DNA of 64,000 nucleotides. Source: Luteimonas saliphila. GTDB lineage: Bacteria > Pseudomonadota > Gammaproteobacteria > Xanthomonadales > Xanthomonadaceae. The translations under genes and the position numbers were made by a program. The notes below the pieces were generated by a model. It made no database searches. It saw only the letters and a list, made by a program, of their open reading frames with translations, and was not told the origin of the DNA. Where the stretch lies: the NCBI RefSeq assembly GCF_016774335.1, contig NZ_JAETWA010000042.1:199121-263120 (forward strand), in the 5' to 3' direction. Numbering within the stretch: position 1 is the stretch's first letter; the number at the start of each line of letters is the position of its first letter. Below, one piece after another: positions 26,160 through 34,670 of this stretch.

Positions 26160-27510
26160 CGACACCCCGGACGCACCTGTCCGCAGCAGGGGCCCGCGCT
26201 ATCGCCGGCGGCTGCGCAGCCGCATCATCCTGTCGTTCGTCCTGCTGGGCGTCGGCCTGACCTCGCTGTTCGCCTTCCTCACCCAGGAAGCGCGCAACCG
26301 CGTGGAGAACGCCCTCGTCGAGGACGTGATGAACCGCAACATCGACGAGTACGCGCGGCGCTACTACGTCGATCCGGAAGGCAACCCCGCGGTTCCCGTC
26401 GAACAGATCCGCGCACGTGTGGTCAAGCGCGAACGCTTCGAGGTGCTGCGCCAGGAGCAGCCCGACTGGTACGACCTGCCCGACGGCATCCACAACCTGG
26501 GCGGCGTGGACGAGGACGGCAGCCCGTTCTCCTACAAGCTGGCGGTGCGCAAGACCCCGGACGAGTGGTTCTTCCTCGCCTACGACATGACCCAGGCGAT
26601 GCAGGGCGAGGAACAATTCCGGCGCGCGGTGTATGGCGCGGTCCTGTTGTTCACGCTGTTGTCGCTGTTCCTGGGCTGGTGGTCGGCCTCGCGGGTGATG
26701 AGTCCGGTCTCCGAGCTGGCGCGCCGGCTCGGGCGCTCGGGAGGAAGCACGACTCCCGAACCGCTGGCGCCGCACTTCCCCGACGACGAGGTCGGCGAGC
26801 TGGCCACGGCGCTCGACGACTACGCCGCGCGCCTGACCGAGGTGGTGCAGCGCGACCGCGAGTTCAACGCCGACGTCAGCCACGAGCTGCGCACGCCGCT
26901 GGCGGTGATCCGCGGCGCGGTGGAGCTGCTGCTCTCGCGTCCGGAACTGGACGACAAGACCCGGGCGCGCCTGCTGCGCATCCAGCGCGCCGAACAGCAG
27001 TGCACCGACCTGATCAGCGCGCTGCTGCTGCTCTCGCGCAACGAGCGCGGCCACGGCGCCACCGACGTGGCGCGCGTGGCCGAACAGTTGTTCGACGCGC
27101 ACCGTGGCCAGCTCGGCAGCAAGCCGCTGGCGCTGCGGCTCGACGGCGGGCACGGCCAGGTGGTGGTCGATGCCCCCGAATCGGCCGTCACCGTGGCGCT
27201 CGGCAATCTGGTCGGCAATGCGGTCAAGTACACCCAGCAAGGCGAAGTGGTGGTGCGCCTGCTCGACAACGCGGTCGAAGTGATCGACTCGGGTCCCGGG
27301 CTCAGCGCCGAGGACGCCGCGCGCCTGTTCGAGCGCGGCTACCGCGGCACCCACGCCGAGCATTCGCAGGGCGGTGGCATCGGCCTGTCGATCGTGCGCC
27401 GGCTGTGCGCGCTCTACGGCTGGAGCGTGCGGGTGGTGCCCGGCGTGCAGCAGGGGGTGGTCGCCACGTTGTCGTTCGCACCTGAACCGGATGCGGCAGG
27501 CACGGCGTGA
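26146..27510 (+). CDS. Sensor histidine kinase, partner of the preceding regulator
   Basis: 454 residues, inner membrane. TM1 is at about residues 26-46 (IILSFVLLGVGLTSLFAFL), a periplasmic sensor loop runs to about 160, TM2 is YGAVLLFTLLSLFLGWW, then come a HAMP-like linker, HisKA with phospho-acceptor His246 (ADVSHELRTPLAVI) and an ATPase domain with N box NLVGNAVKYT, G1 DSGPGL and G2 GGGIGLSIV. All catalytic boxes are present. The periplasmic domain (DGIHNLGGVDEDG...DEWFFLAYD) is not assigned to a ligand. Confidence 0.93.
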   Translation: MAPADDTPDAPVRSRGPRYRRRLRSRIILSFVLLGVGLTSLFAFLTQEARNRVENALVEDVMNRNIDEYARRYYVDPEGNPAVPVEQIRARVVKRERFEVLRQEQPDWYDLPDGIHNLGGVDEDGSPFSYKLAVRKTPDEWFFLAYDMTQAMQGEEQFRRAVYGAVLLFTLLSLFLGWWSASRVMSPVSELARRLGRSGGSTTPEPLAPHFPDDEVGELATALDDYAARLTEVVQRDREFNADVSHELRTPLAVIRGAVELLLSRPELDDKTRARLLRIQRAEQQCTDLISALLLLSRNERGHGATDVARVAEQLFDAHRGQLGSKPLALRLDGGHGQVVVDAPESAVTVALGNLVGNAVKYTQQGEVVVRLLDNAVEVIDSGPGLSAEDAARLFERGYRGTHAEHSQGGGIGLSIVRRLCALYGWSVRVVPGVQQGVVATLSFAPEPDAAGTA

Positions 27511-27593
27511 GTCGGGATCGCGGCCGCTCGGCTTGACGGCGGCGCAACACCTGCCCCTGCATGATCGTCTCCGAAGCCGGCCGGACGACGACG

Positions 27594-28355
27594 ATGCCCG
27601 CGAGCGGAACCAGTTGGAAGGCGTGGAGATCGTCGTGCTGGGCGCTGGGCCTGTGCTGCATGCAGGTGGTCGCGTGCGCCCAGCCCGGCCCCGACGCGAC
27701 CGGCGAGGCGACGATGCGCAGCGAGATGGTCGAGCAGCAACTGGCCACGCGCGACATCGACGATCCCCGCGTGCTCGAGGCGATGCGCGCCGTGCCGCGA
27801 CACCGCTTCGTGCCGCAGGCGCTGGCCGCGGACGCCTACCGCGACCAGCCGCTGCCGATCGGCCATGACCAGACCATCTCCCAGCCCTACATCGTCGCGC
27901 TGATGACCCAGTTGGCGCGGATCTCGCCCGGCGATCGCGTGCTGGAAGTCGGCACCGGCTCGGGTTACCAGGCGGCGGTGCTCGCCGAACTCGATGCGAA
28001 GGTCTACAGCATCGAGATCGTCGCGCCGCTGGCCCGGCAGGCGCAGCGCGTGCTCGAGGAACTGGGTTACCGCAACGTGGTCGTGATGGCCGGCGACGGC
28101 TACGCCGGCTGGCCGGAGCACGCGCCGTTCGACGCCATCGTGGTGACCGCGGCACCCGAACGCATCCCGCAGCCGCTGCTCGATCAGCTCAGACCCGGTG
28201 GTCGGCTGGTGATTCCGGTCGGACCGCTGCAGTCGATGCAGGAGTTGCGCGTGGTCGAGAAGCAGGCCGACGGCAGTCTGCACTCCCGCAGCGTCATCCC
28301 GGTGCGCTTCGTGCCCCTGACCGGCGAGGCCGCCGAACGCGACCGGACCCCGTAG
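27594..28355 (+). CDS. Protein-L-isoaspartate O-methyltransferase-like, with export signal
   Basis: PCMT-family methyltransferase that repairs isoaspartyl residues using SAM. 253 residues from ATG 27594 (ATG 27561 is possible). Family blocks are RHRFVPQALAADAYRDQPLP, GHDQTISQPYIVALM, SAM motif VLEVGTGSGYQAAVL and VIPVGPLQSMQELRVV. Unlike the usual cytosolic enzyme it has an N-terminal hydrophobic segment with a lipobox-like VVACAQ, so it may be a periplasmic lipoprotein form. Its TAG stop is formed by the first bases of the palindromic repeat at 28351. It lies 83 bases after the kinase gene on the same strand. Confidence 0.87.
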   Translation: MPASGTSWKAWRSSCWALGLCCMQVVACAQPGPDATGEATMRSEMVEQQLATRDIDDPRVLEAMRAVPRHRFVPQALAADAYRDQPLPIGHDQTISQPYIVALMTQLARISPGDRVLEVGTGSGYQAAVLAELDAKVYSIEIVAPLARQAQRVLEELGYRNVVVMAGDGYAGWPEHAPFDAIVVTAAPERIPQPLLDQLRPGGRLVIPVGPLQSMQELRVVEKQADGSLHSRSVIPVRFVPLTGEAAERDRTP

Positions 28356-28463
28356 GAGCGCCTTCAGGCGCGACCGTGTCGCCTCTTCGTAGCGCCTGCT
28401 CCTCGTGTCCCTCCCCGGAGACCGCACCTGCGCGTCCGGGTCGCGCCTGAAGGCACTCCTACA
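28351..28463. repeat. Inverted GTAGGAG repeat doublet between pcm-like gene and ilvE
   Basis: CGTAGGAGCGCCTTCAGGCG at 28351 and its inverted copy CGCCTGAAGGCACTCCTACA ending at 28463 enclose about 70 bases. The TAG of the left unit is the stop of the methyltransferase gene, and the TAG of the right unit (minus strand) is the stop of ilvE. It probably works as a shared terminator between the convergent genes. Confidence 0.85.
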
Positions 28464-29370
28464 CCCGTTCCAGCCAGCCGTGGGTGTCCGCGGTGGAGCC
28501 GTCGAACAGGCCGAAGAACAGCGCCTGGATGCGACGGGTGACCGGGCCGGCCTTGCCGGCGCCGACCTGGCGGCCGTCGACCGAACGGATCGGCGTGATC
28601 TCGGCGGCGGTGCCGCACATGAACAGCTCGTCGCACAGGTACAGGTATTCGCGCGGCAGGTCGCGTTCGACCACGGTCAGCCCGGCCTCGCGCGCAAGGG
28701 TGATGATCGAGTTGCGGGTGATGCCGTTGAGCAGCGCGGCGCTGACCGGGGTGGTGTGCAGCGCGCCGTCGAAGACCAGGAACAGGTTCTCGCCCGCGCC
28801 CTCGCTGAGCAGGCCGGTGGACGCCAGCGCGATGCCTTCGCGGAAGCCCAGACGCCGCGCCTCGCGCGCCACCAGGGTGCCGGACAGGTAGTTGCCGCCG
28901 GCCTTGGCACCGGCCGGGATCGTGTTCGGTGCGAACCGCTGCCAGCTCGACACGCAGGCGTCGATGCCGTTTTCCAGCGCCTCGTCGCCGAGGTACTTGC
29001 CCATCTTCCAGGTCGCCACGGCGACGTCCACCGGCGTCTCGGCCGAGAGGCCGAAGCCGCCGAGGCCGCGGAACGCGACCGGGCGCAGGTAGTCGGTGGT
29101 GCTGCCGTTGGCGGCGATCACTTCGCGACAGGCGGCGTTGATCTCGTCGAGCGTATAGGGGATGTCGATCTCGTGGATCTTCGCCGACTGGTACAGGCGC
29201 CGGTTGTGGTCGGTGAGGCGGAAGATCGCCGGACCGTCGGCGGTGTCGTAGCAACGGATGCCTTCGAACACCGACGAGCCGTAGTGCAGGGCATGCGCCA
29301 TCACATGGGTGGTGGCGTCGGCCCACGGCTTGATCGTGCCGTTGTGCCAGATCCAGTCCGGGTACTGCAT
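28459..29370 (-). CDS. ilvE: Branched-chain amino acid aminotransferase IlvE
   Basis: PLP enzyme transaminating Leu, Ile and Val, the last step of their synthesis. 303 residues, normal for class IV aminotransferases. The PLP lysine is Lys156 in IPAGAKAGGNY, and the conserved FEGIRCY, LRPVAFRG and LLSEGAGENLFLV blocks and the C-terminal GTAAEITPI are all present. The start at ATG 29370 matches the family (MQYPDWIWHNG). The stop codon is inside a palindromic repeat. Confidence 0.95.
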   Translation of the reverse strand: MQYPDWIWHNGTIKPWADATTHVMAHALHYGSSVFEGIRCYDTADGPAIFRLTDHNRRLYQSAKIHEIDIPYTLDEINAACREVIAANGSTTDYLRPVAFRGLGGFGLSAETPVDVAVATWKMGKYLGDEALENGIDACVSSWQRFAPNTIPAGAKAGGNYLSGTLVAREARRLGFREGIALASTGLLSEGAGENLFLVFDGALHTTPVSAALLNGITRNSIITLAREAGLTVVERDLPREYLYLCDELFMCGTAAEITPIRSVDGRQVGAGKAGPVTRRIQALFFGLFDGSTADTHGWLERV

Positions 29371-29498
29371 GGCGCGACCTCGATGCGGAAAGCGCCCATT
29401 TTGCCCGATTCGAGGCCTGCGCCGGAGCTGCGGCGGCGATCGGCCTCGTGGACACCGGCCGGCCCCGGGGAAGGCCGATGCGTATGCGTCGCGGCCAG

Positions 29499-29608
29499 GG
29501 ATCCTCTGAACGAGTGCCATTTCGGGCGCAGCGAGAAATCCATGCCGCTGATCGTTCGGGATTTCCCGCTGCGCTCGAAATGACGAACCAGACCTGTTCG
29601 GAGGTTCC
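29499..29608. mobile_element. Miniature inverted-repeat element (MITE) related to the IS5 ends
   Basis: 110-base element. The left end GGATCCTCTGAACGAG matches 13 of the first 13 bases of the IS at 16315; the right end, read inward, GGAACCTCCGAACAGG, matches 12 of 16. Flanks are CCAG and CTAG, a near-perfect 4-base duplication. Its core (29515-29584) is a TTTCGGGCG...GAAATGAC hairpin of the family at 8017, 21396 and 52598. The right CTAG supplies the stop codon of the next gene on the minus strand. It has no coding capacity. Confidence 0.65.
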
Positions 29609-30295
29609 CTAGAGGCTCACCCACCAGCAGCCCAGGTGCCGGCGCAGCGAGAACACGGTCTGCAGCGGGGTGATGCGGTTGGCGACGGTCTGGTCCACCA
29701 CCAGTCCGGTCGGCATCCGCCGGGAGTGCCGTTCGCGCGCGGCCGCGGCCTGGATCGCCTCGGGAAGGGCCGCGTCGGCAGAGGTCGACGAGCGCTGGGA
29801 TGCGACCGCCGCGGAGGGCGTCTGCGACACCACCGCACGCGGGGCCGTGCGCCAGGACAGCGGGGCGGGTGCCGGCGCCACGGCGGTCGGTGGCGGGGGC
29901 GGAGGCTGCAGCGGGGTGATCTCGACCAGCGGCCGGTTCACGATCGCGTCCAGCCTTCCCATGATCGCGTAGGCGTTGCGCGACGAGGTGCCGGGCCAGT
30001 GGTAGATCCCGGCCAGCCGGTTGACGTCGCGGGTGTCGATGGCGGCGGTCAGTTCGAAGACCAGGTCCTGCAGGCGGCGGCTGCAGTCGCGGCGGATCAG
30101 GCGGCCTCCCTCCTGTCCGATGCCCGTGCGCGGGGCGCGTTCGGTGGCGCCGATGGCCTTGCACTCGCGATCGGTGTACACGTGGCCGCCGTCGTCGGTC
30201 ACGCAGCGACGGATCTGGGCGTGCGCAGGTTCGCCGGCGAGGGCCGCCGCGGACAGCAGCAGGAACACGGCGCAGACTCGACACGGAAGGTGCAT
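29609..30295 (-). CDS. Exported DUF4124-like protein
   Basis: 228-residue periplasmic protein of unknown function. The signal peptide MHLPCRVCAVFLLLSAAALA is followed by a short N-terminal module, RRCVTDDGGHVYTDREC, like the DUF4124 domain. A helical region (LQDLVFELTAAIDTRDVNRL) comes next, then a proline/alanine-rich linker (PPPPPPTAVAPAPAP) and a basic C-terminal segment ending HLGCWWVSL. The TAG stop lies in the flank of the MITE at 29499. No operon partner is evident. Confidence 0.7.
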   Translation of the reverse strand: MHLPCRVCAVFLLLSAAALAGEPAHAQIRRCVTDDGGHVYTDRECKAIGATERAPRTGIGQEGGRLIRRDCSRRLQDLVFELTAAIDTRDVNRLAGIYHWPGTSSRNAYAIMGRLDAIVNRPLVEITPLQPPPPPPTAVAPAPAPLSWRTAPRAVVSQTPSAAVASQRSSTSADAALPEAIQAAAARERHSRRMPTGLVVDQTVANRITPLQTVFSLRRHLGCWWVSL

Positions 30296-30496
30296 CGCGC
30301 CAGCGTATCGCCGGCCCGGGCGCCCGGGAAGCCCGCGCCGCGAAGGTGTTCAGGTGTTTGTCGCGGGAACCGGAACGCGTCCCGGCGCGCGTCGTTCATG
30401 TTCGCCCGTGTGCAGGCGGCAGCCAGACGGTTAGGCTAGACGAGGACCTTCGGGGGAGGGGTGCTGGTTGCGCGTGTCGCGCGACCACGCCAAGGC

Positions 30497-31612
30497 ATGC
30501 CGCAAGACGTTTTCAGCCGGAAGCGCGTGGCGCAGCGCGGGCGCAACCTGCTGCTGCAGGAACTGCGCGAGACCTGCGAGCGCGCGCGCCTGGGCGGCTT
30601 CTTCTACCCGGTGGCCGCGCTGCTCGCGTTCGCCGCCGCCGGCCTCCCGCAAAGGCCCTGGCATGCCGCGACCGTGGTCGGCGCGCTGCTGCTGCTCGCC
30701 GTGGCGCGCTGCCTGATCGGACCCTCGGGGGCGCCCGACGTCGGCGAGGCGCGCCGCAAGCTGCGGCTGCTGTGGGGCGTGGTCCTCGCCACGACGGCGG
30801 TCTGGGGCGCATTCAGTGCGTGGACGTTCGTCGCGCTCGGGGAGCCTGCGCCGCTGGTGGCGCTGCTGTTCTCGGGCGCGTTCGGCATGGCCCTGTCGCA
30901 CACGATGTGCATGCGCACCACGCCGGCGGTCGTGGCGATCCTGTGCGTGATGGTGCCGAGCCAGGCGGTGCTGTGGGCCAGCGACTCGCGCTGGATCGCA
31001 CTGATGTGGATGGTGTACATGCTGTACATGCTCATGGTGCTGCGGCGCAGCCACCGCGAGTATCGCGCGCGCCTGGAACTGGAGGAGGACCTGCGCCAGC
31101 AGCGCGACCTGTTCGAGCGGCAGAGCCAGGTCGACGGGCTCACCGGGATCGCCAACCGGCGCGAGTTCGGCGCCGCGCTGCTGCGCGCGGTGGATTCGCT
31201 GGTGCCTGGGCGCGCGATCTCCCTGCTGATCATCGACGTCGACCATTTCAAACGACTCAACGACAGCTTCGGCCACCGCGCAGGGGATGCCTGCCTGGTG
31301 GCGCTGGCGAAACGGCTGCGCGAGCATTTCGCGGAGCCCGGCGACGTGCCGGTGCGGCTGGGCGGCGAGGAGTTCGGAGTGGTGATCGAGGCCACGGCCG
31401 CCGATGCGTTCCGGCGCGCGGAACGTTTCCGCGGTGCGCTCGCCGCGGAGCCGATGCAGGCGCTCGATCGCCCGGTCACGGTGACCGTCAGCATCGGCTG
31501 CGGGCAGTTCGACCCGGCCCGGCACGAGGACGCCGACGCCTTCTACGGCGATGTCGATTCGGCGCTGTATCGCGCCAAGCAGGCCGGGCGCAACCGCACC
31601 GAACACGCCTGA
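30497..31612 (+). CDS. Membrane-bound diguanylate cyclase (GGDEF)
   Basis: Makes cyclic di-GMP. 371 residues from ATG 30497; a GTG at 30461 would add 12. About five to six hydrophobic helices in the first 190 residues form a sensor region without a named domain, followed by a short coiled linker (LELEEDLRQQRDLFERQSQ) and the GGDEF domain starting VDGLTGIANRREF. The active site is RLGGEEFGVV. The position of the product-inhibition RxxD motif is EPGD, so feedback inhibition through a canonical I-site is not expected. It is convergent with metF. Confidence 0.92.
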   Translation: MPQDVFSRKRVAQRGRNLLLQELRETCERARLGGFFYPVAALLAFAAAGLPQRPWHAATVVGALLLLAVARCLIGPSGAPDVGEARRKLRLLWGVVLATTAVWGAFSAWTFVALGEPAPLVALLFSGAFGMALSHTMCMRTTPAVVAILCVMVPSQAVLWASDSRWIALMWMVYMLYMLMVLRRSHREYRARLELEEDLRQQRDLFERQSQVDGLTGIANRREFGAALLRAVDSLVPGRAISLLIIDVDHFKRLNDSFGHRAGDACLVALAKRLREHFAEPGDVPVRLGGEEFGVVIEATAADAFRRAERFRGALAAEPMQALDRPVTVTVSIGCGQFDPARHEDADAFYGDVDSALYRAKQAGRNRTEHA

Positions 31613-31637
31613 GGCGGCGCCTCGCGCGTGGCCGCGC

Positions 31638-32462
31638 TCAGGCCATGCGCGCGAGCACGGCCTGGGTCGGCCTGGCGAGGTTGAGCGTGTAGAAGTGCAG
31701 CGCCGGCGCGCCGCCCGCCACCAGCTGCCGGCACAGGCGCGCGACGACGTCGGCGCCGAACTCGCGGATGCTGTCGGCATCGTCGCCGAAGGCCTGCATC
31801 TTCTTCGAGATCCAGCGCGGGATCTCCGCGCCGCACTGCTCCGAGAAACGCCGCAGCTGCGCATAGTTCGAGATCGGCATGATCCCCGGCACGATCGGCG
31901 CCTCGACGCCGAGCGCGCGTACCGCGTCGACGAAGTGGAAATAGGCGTCGGCGTTGTAGAAGTACTGGGTGATCGCGGCGTCGGCGCCGGCGTCGATCTT
32001 GGCCTTGAAGTGGCGCAGGTCGGCGAGCGCGTCCTCGGCCTGCGGGTGCATCTCCGGGTAGGCGCCGACCTCGATGTGGAAATGGTCGCCGTGGCGGTCG
32101 CGGATGAAGGCGATCAGGTCCGAGGCGTAGCGCAGGTCGCCGGGATGGCCCATGCCCGAGGGCAGGTCGCCGCGCAGGGCGACGAGCCGGCGGCAGCCGA
32201 GTGCGCGGTAGCGCGCCAGCAGGTCCGCGATCTCCTCGCGCGTGCCGCCGACGCAGGACAGGTGCGGCGCGGCGTCGAGCCCATGCGCCTGCAGCAGGTG
32301 CTGCACGGTGTCGGCGGTGTAGCTCAGGGTCGAGCCGCCGGCGCCGAAGGTGCACGAGACGTACTCGGGCGCGTGTTCCTTGAGCCTGGCCACGGTGCGG
32401 TCGAGCTGCGCGCGCTGTTCGTCGGTCTTGGGCGGATAGAACTCGAAGCTGATCGGGGTCAT
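31638..32462 (-). CDS. metF: Methylenetetrahydrofolate reductase MetF
   Basis: Reduces 5,10-methylene-THF to 5-methyl-THF, the methyl donor for methionine synthesis. 274 residues with the family start ISFEFYPPKT, CTFGAGGST, ALRGDLPSG, VGAYPEMHP, ITQYFYNADAYFHFVD and PGIMPI. FAD-binding residues appear intact. It is monocistronic here, away from ahcY and metK, which are elsewhere in the window. The upstream gap (32463-32600) holds an AT-rich stretch ATTATATCTCTATATCGCGA at 32493-32512 that likely contains its promoter or operator. Confidence 0.95.
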   Translation of the reverse strand: MTPISFEFYPPKTDEQRAQLDRTVARLKEHAPEYVSCTFGAGGSTLSYTADTVQHLLQAHGLDAAPHLSCVGGTREEIADLLARYRALGCRRLVALRGDLPSGMGHPGDLRYASDLIAFIRDRHGDHFHIEVGAYPEMHPQAEDALADLRHFKAKIDAGADAAITQYFYNADAYFHFVDAVRALGVEAPIVPGIMPISNYAQLRRFSEQCGAEIPRWISKKMQAFGDDADSIREFGADVVARLCRQLVAGGAPALHFYTLNLARPTQAVLARMA

Positions 32463-32600
32463 CGAGGCAGGCCGGGCGGGAACGGCGGAATTATATCTCT
32501 ATATCGCGATGGATGTTAAGACTTCCTGCGGGCGCGGTGTCGTGGGCCGGGCAGCCGTAAGGTCGCTAACCTGTCCGGCCCCGTCCCCGCATCGCGCGCC

Positions 32601-33158
32601 ATGGCCATCGTCCTGACCCCGTTCGCCCGCACCCGCCTGTTCCCCCGCGAGCCGCGCGGCAACACCATCCGCGACTGCACGCCCGAAGCGTTCGAGCGGC
32701 GCATCGGCGAGCAGGCGCCGCTGGCTGTGCTCGAGGGCTATGCGCCGTTCTGCCGATTGCACGTCCACCGCAACTGGACGTCCACGCGCTGCCTGACCGT
32801 GCCGATCACTGGCGACAACCGCCACCTGCTGCGCTCCGCCTACGAGGCGCGCACAAAGGGCGAATTGCCGGTGCTGGTGCGCTGGTTCGAGGGCGTGGAG
32901 CCGCCGGTGGCGGCGTATCTGGTCGTGATCCTCTACAGCGCGGCGCAACTGGAGAAGGAGGGCGCGCCGATCGATGGCGACTGGGGCATCGTCGGCTGCC
33001 TGTACACCATGACGCCCGAGGAGATCCCGATGGCGCCGGTCACGATGATGCGCAATGCGCTGGGCGTGGCGGAGGGCGGTTCCGGCGTGGCGCTGGATCG
33101 GACCGCATATCGGCGCAGCGTCGGCTTCTGGGAGCGCAACGCGAACTGGCGGCCGTAG
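32601..33158 (+). CDS. DUF3228-family protein
   Basis: 185-residue cytoplasmic protein of the uncharacterised DUF3228 family, recognised from CTPEAFERRIG, APFCRLHVHRNWTSTRCLTV, PITGDNRHLLRSAYEART and ELPVLVRWFEG. There is no signal peptide, membrane helix or catalytic motif I can name. It is divergent from metF and convergent with the sigma factor gene. Confidence 0.75.
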   Translation: MAIVLTPFARTRLFPREPRGNTIRDCTPEAFERRIGEQAPLAVLEGYAPFCRLHVHRNWTSTRCLTVPITGDNRHLLRSAYEARTKGELPVLVRWFEGVEPPVAAYLVVILYSAAQLEKEGAPIDGDWGIVGCLYTMTPEEIPMAPVTMMRNALGVAEGGSGVALDRTAYRRSVGFWERNANWRP

Positions 33159-33183
33159 TGCGGAGACTGCGCAGGGGGGTGGG

Positions 33184-33795
33184 TCAGATCTCGCCTGTGT
33201 TCCGGTTGCCCGCGTCCGGCCCCGCATCGCGAACCTGGCGCGACAGCAGCGAGAGGCCGCGATGGATGTTCACCTTGACCAGGGATTCGGATTGCCCGGT
33301 GGTGCGGCTGGCTTCGGCGACGCTGAACCCTTGCAGCTTGACCAGTCGGATGACCCGGGCCTGCGCCGGTTTCAGCCGGGCGAGCAGTGCGTCGAGCTCC
33401 GCCGCGGCCTGCACGGGTGCATCGCGCGGGACGTCGGCGAGGTCGTCGGCCAGTGGATCCTCGCGGCGCGGCATGGCGCGCAGCCAGTCGATCCACTTGT
33501 AGCGCGCGATCGCCGCCACCCAGGGCAGGAGAGGCAGGCCGGGCCGGTAGGTATGGCGTTTCTCGTGCACCGCGATCAGCGCCTCCTGGACCGCGTCGTC
33601 GACCGCCGACGCGGGCAACCGGGAACGGAAGTAGCTCCGCAGCCAGCCGCCCAGCCCGTGCAGCAGGGTGGCGTATGCGGCCTGGTCGCCATCCAGCGCG
33701 GCACGCATGAGCGCCTCCCGGTCGTCGAGGCGGCCGGGGCCGGCGGCCTGCGTCGAAGCGTCCGTCAACCTCGTCCTCCCTGTGTGGGGCTCCAT
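33184..33795 (-). CDS. ECF-type RNA polymerase sigma factor of the bufferin cluster
   Basis: 203-residue sigma-70 family ECF factor. Region 2 (ALIAVHEKRHTYRPGLPLLP, then WVAAIARYKWIDWLR) and region 4 (LKPAQARVIRLVKLQGFSVA, then SESLVKVNIHRGLSLL) are present. It resembles Caulobacter SigF, whose partner is the membrane anti-sigma NrsF; an NrsF homologue is the last gene of the divergent arm at 36840. It is the final gene of the minus-strand bufferin operon, 74 bases after the bufC-like gene. The likely promoter targets, GTAACC-N16-CGAA, lie at 35915-35988. The frame is open upstream but ATG 33795 fits the family. Confidence 0.88.
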   Translation of the reverse strand: MEPHTGRTRLTDASTQAAGPGRLDDREALMRAALDGDQAAYATLLHGLGGWLRSYFRSRLPASAVDDAVQEALIAVHEKRHTYRPGLPLLPWVAAIARYKWIDWLRAMPRREDPLADDLADVPRDAPVQAAAELDALLARLKPAQARVIRLVKLQGFSVAEASRTTGQSESLVKVNIHRGLSLLSRQVRDAGPDAGNRNTGEI

Positions 33796-33869
33796 TCTGC
33801 GGCAGGACACCGGATGCTGGGCGGAGACGTCCCGCAACCCTTCGCCCGACGCACGCGAATGCACGGCAC

Positions 33870-34670
33870 TCATGCGTGCCCGCGGTCGTCCGCGGTCTGC
33901 GGCGGGGACACCGCCGCCAGCAGGCCGGATTGCAGCCACCAGGCCAGCATCCTGCCCGCCTCGCGCGCGACATCCTCGGGCGCAGTAGCGTGCGCGAACA
34001 GCCATTCGCACAGGGCGCCATACGAGGTGCCGGCCGCGATCCGGCGCAATGCCTCGCCTTCCTCGCGCGTGGCCAGACAGCAAACCGGTTGCCAGCCGTC
34101 ACGCCAGACGATCGCGGACGCCGGGCGTGCGAGCGGCGGCGCGGGCGCGACGCCATCGTCGGCCAGTGCCCGCCACAGCGCGACGCAATCGCTGCCCACG
34201 TCGAGCACGGTCAGTCCCGCGCACGTTCGCAAATGCATTCCGGCCCAGTCGTCGCCCGAGAAACCGCGCGTGGCCGCCTGCCACGTGGCCAGGTCCAGGC
34301 AAGCGCTGTCGCCGGCAGTGAACGCCGCGTGCATCGCCCATTCGAGTGCGGCGAGGTCCCGCACCTCCGGGTCGCCGGGGAACAGCGCGGCGACGGTCAC
34401 GGGGAAGCCGTCGCCGATCGCGTCGAGCGTCCAGCCGGTGGGCGGATGCAGCACCAGGTGGTGCGCGGCGGCCGCGGCGAACGCCGCGTCCCCCACCCAG
34501 CGCCGCGTGCGCTCGAACGTGGCCTGCATCGCCTCCATCAGGGCATGGCGATGGTTGTCGCGGTAGACCGCCAGTCCGCGCGCCATGCGCGCGTCCCACT
34601 GCGCCGGCCATTCCGCCGCCTCATCGAGGATGCCGGCGAGGAACCGGTCCTGCACATGGGCCAGCTTCAT
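33870..34670 (-). CDS. HvfC/BufC-type RiPP modification chaperone (DUF2063)
   Basis: 266 residues. The N-terminal DUF2063 domain (LAHVQDRFLAGILD, then MARGLAVYRDNHRHALMEAM, ATFERTRRWVGD) is the precursor-binding partner of MNIO maturases. The ATG overlaps the stop of the MNIO gene in ATGA, the usual tight coupling of this pair. It should hand bufferin precursors to the MNIO for cysteine modification. Confidence 0.9.
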   Translation of the reverse strand: MKLAHVQDRFLAGILDEAAEWPAQWDARMARGLAVYRDNHRHALMEAMQATFERTRRWVGDAAFAAAAAHHLVLHPPTGWTLDAIGDGFPVTVAALFPGDPEVRDLAALEWAMHAAFTAGDSACLDLATWQAATRGFSGDDWAGMHLRTCAGLTVLDVGSDCVALWRALADDGVAPAPPLARPASAIVWRDGWQPVCCLATREEGEALRRIAAGTSYGALCEWLFAHATAPEDVAREAGRMLAWWLQSGLLAAVSPPQTADDRGHA

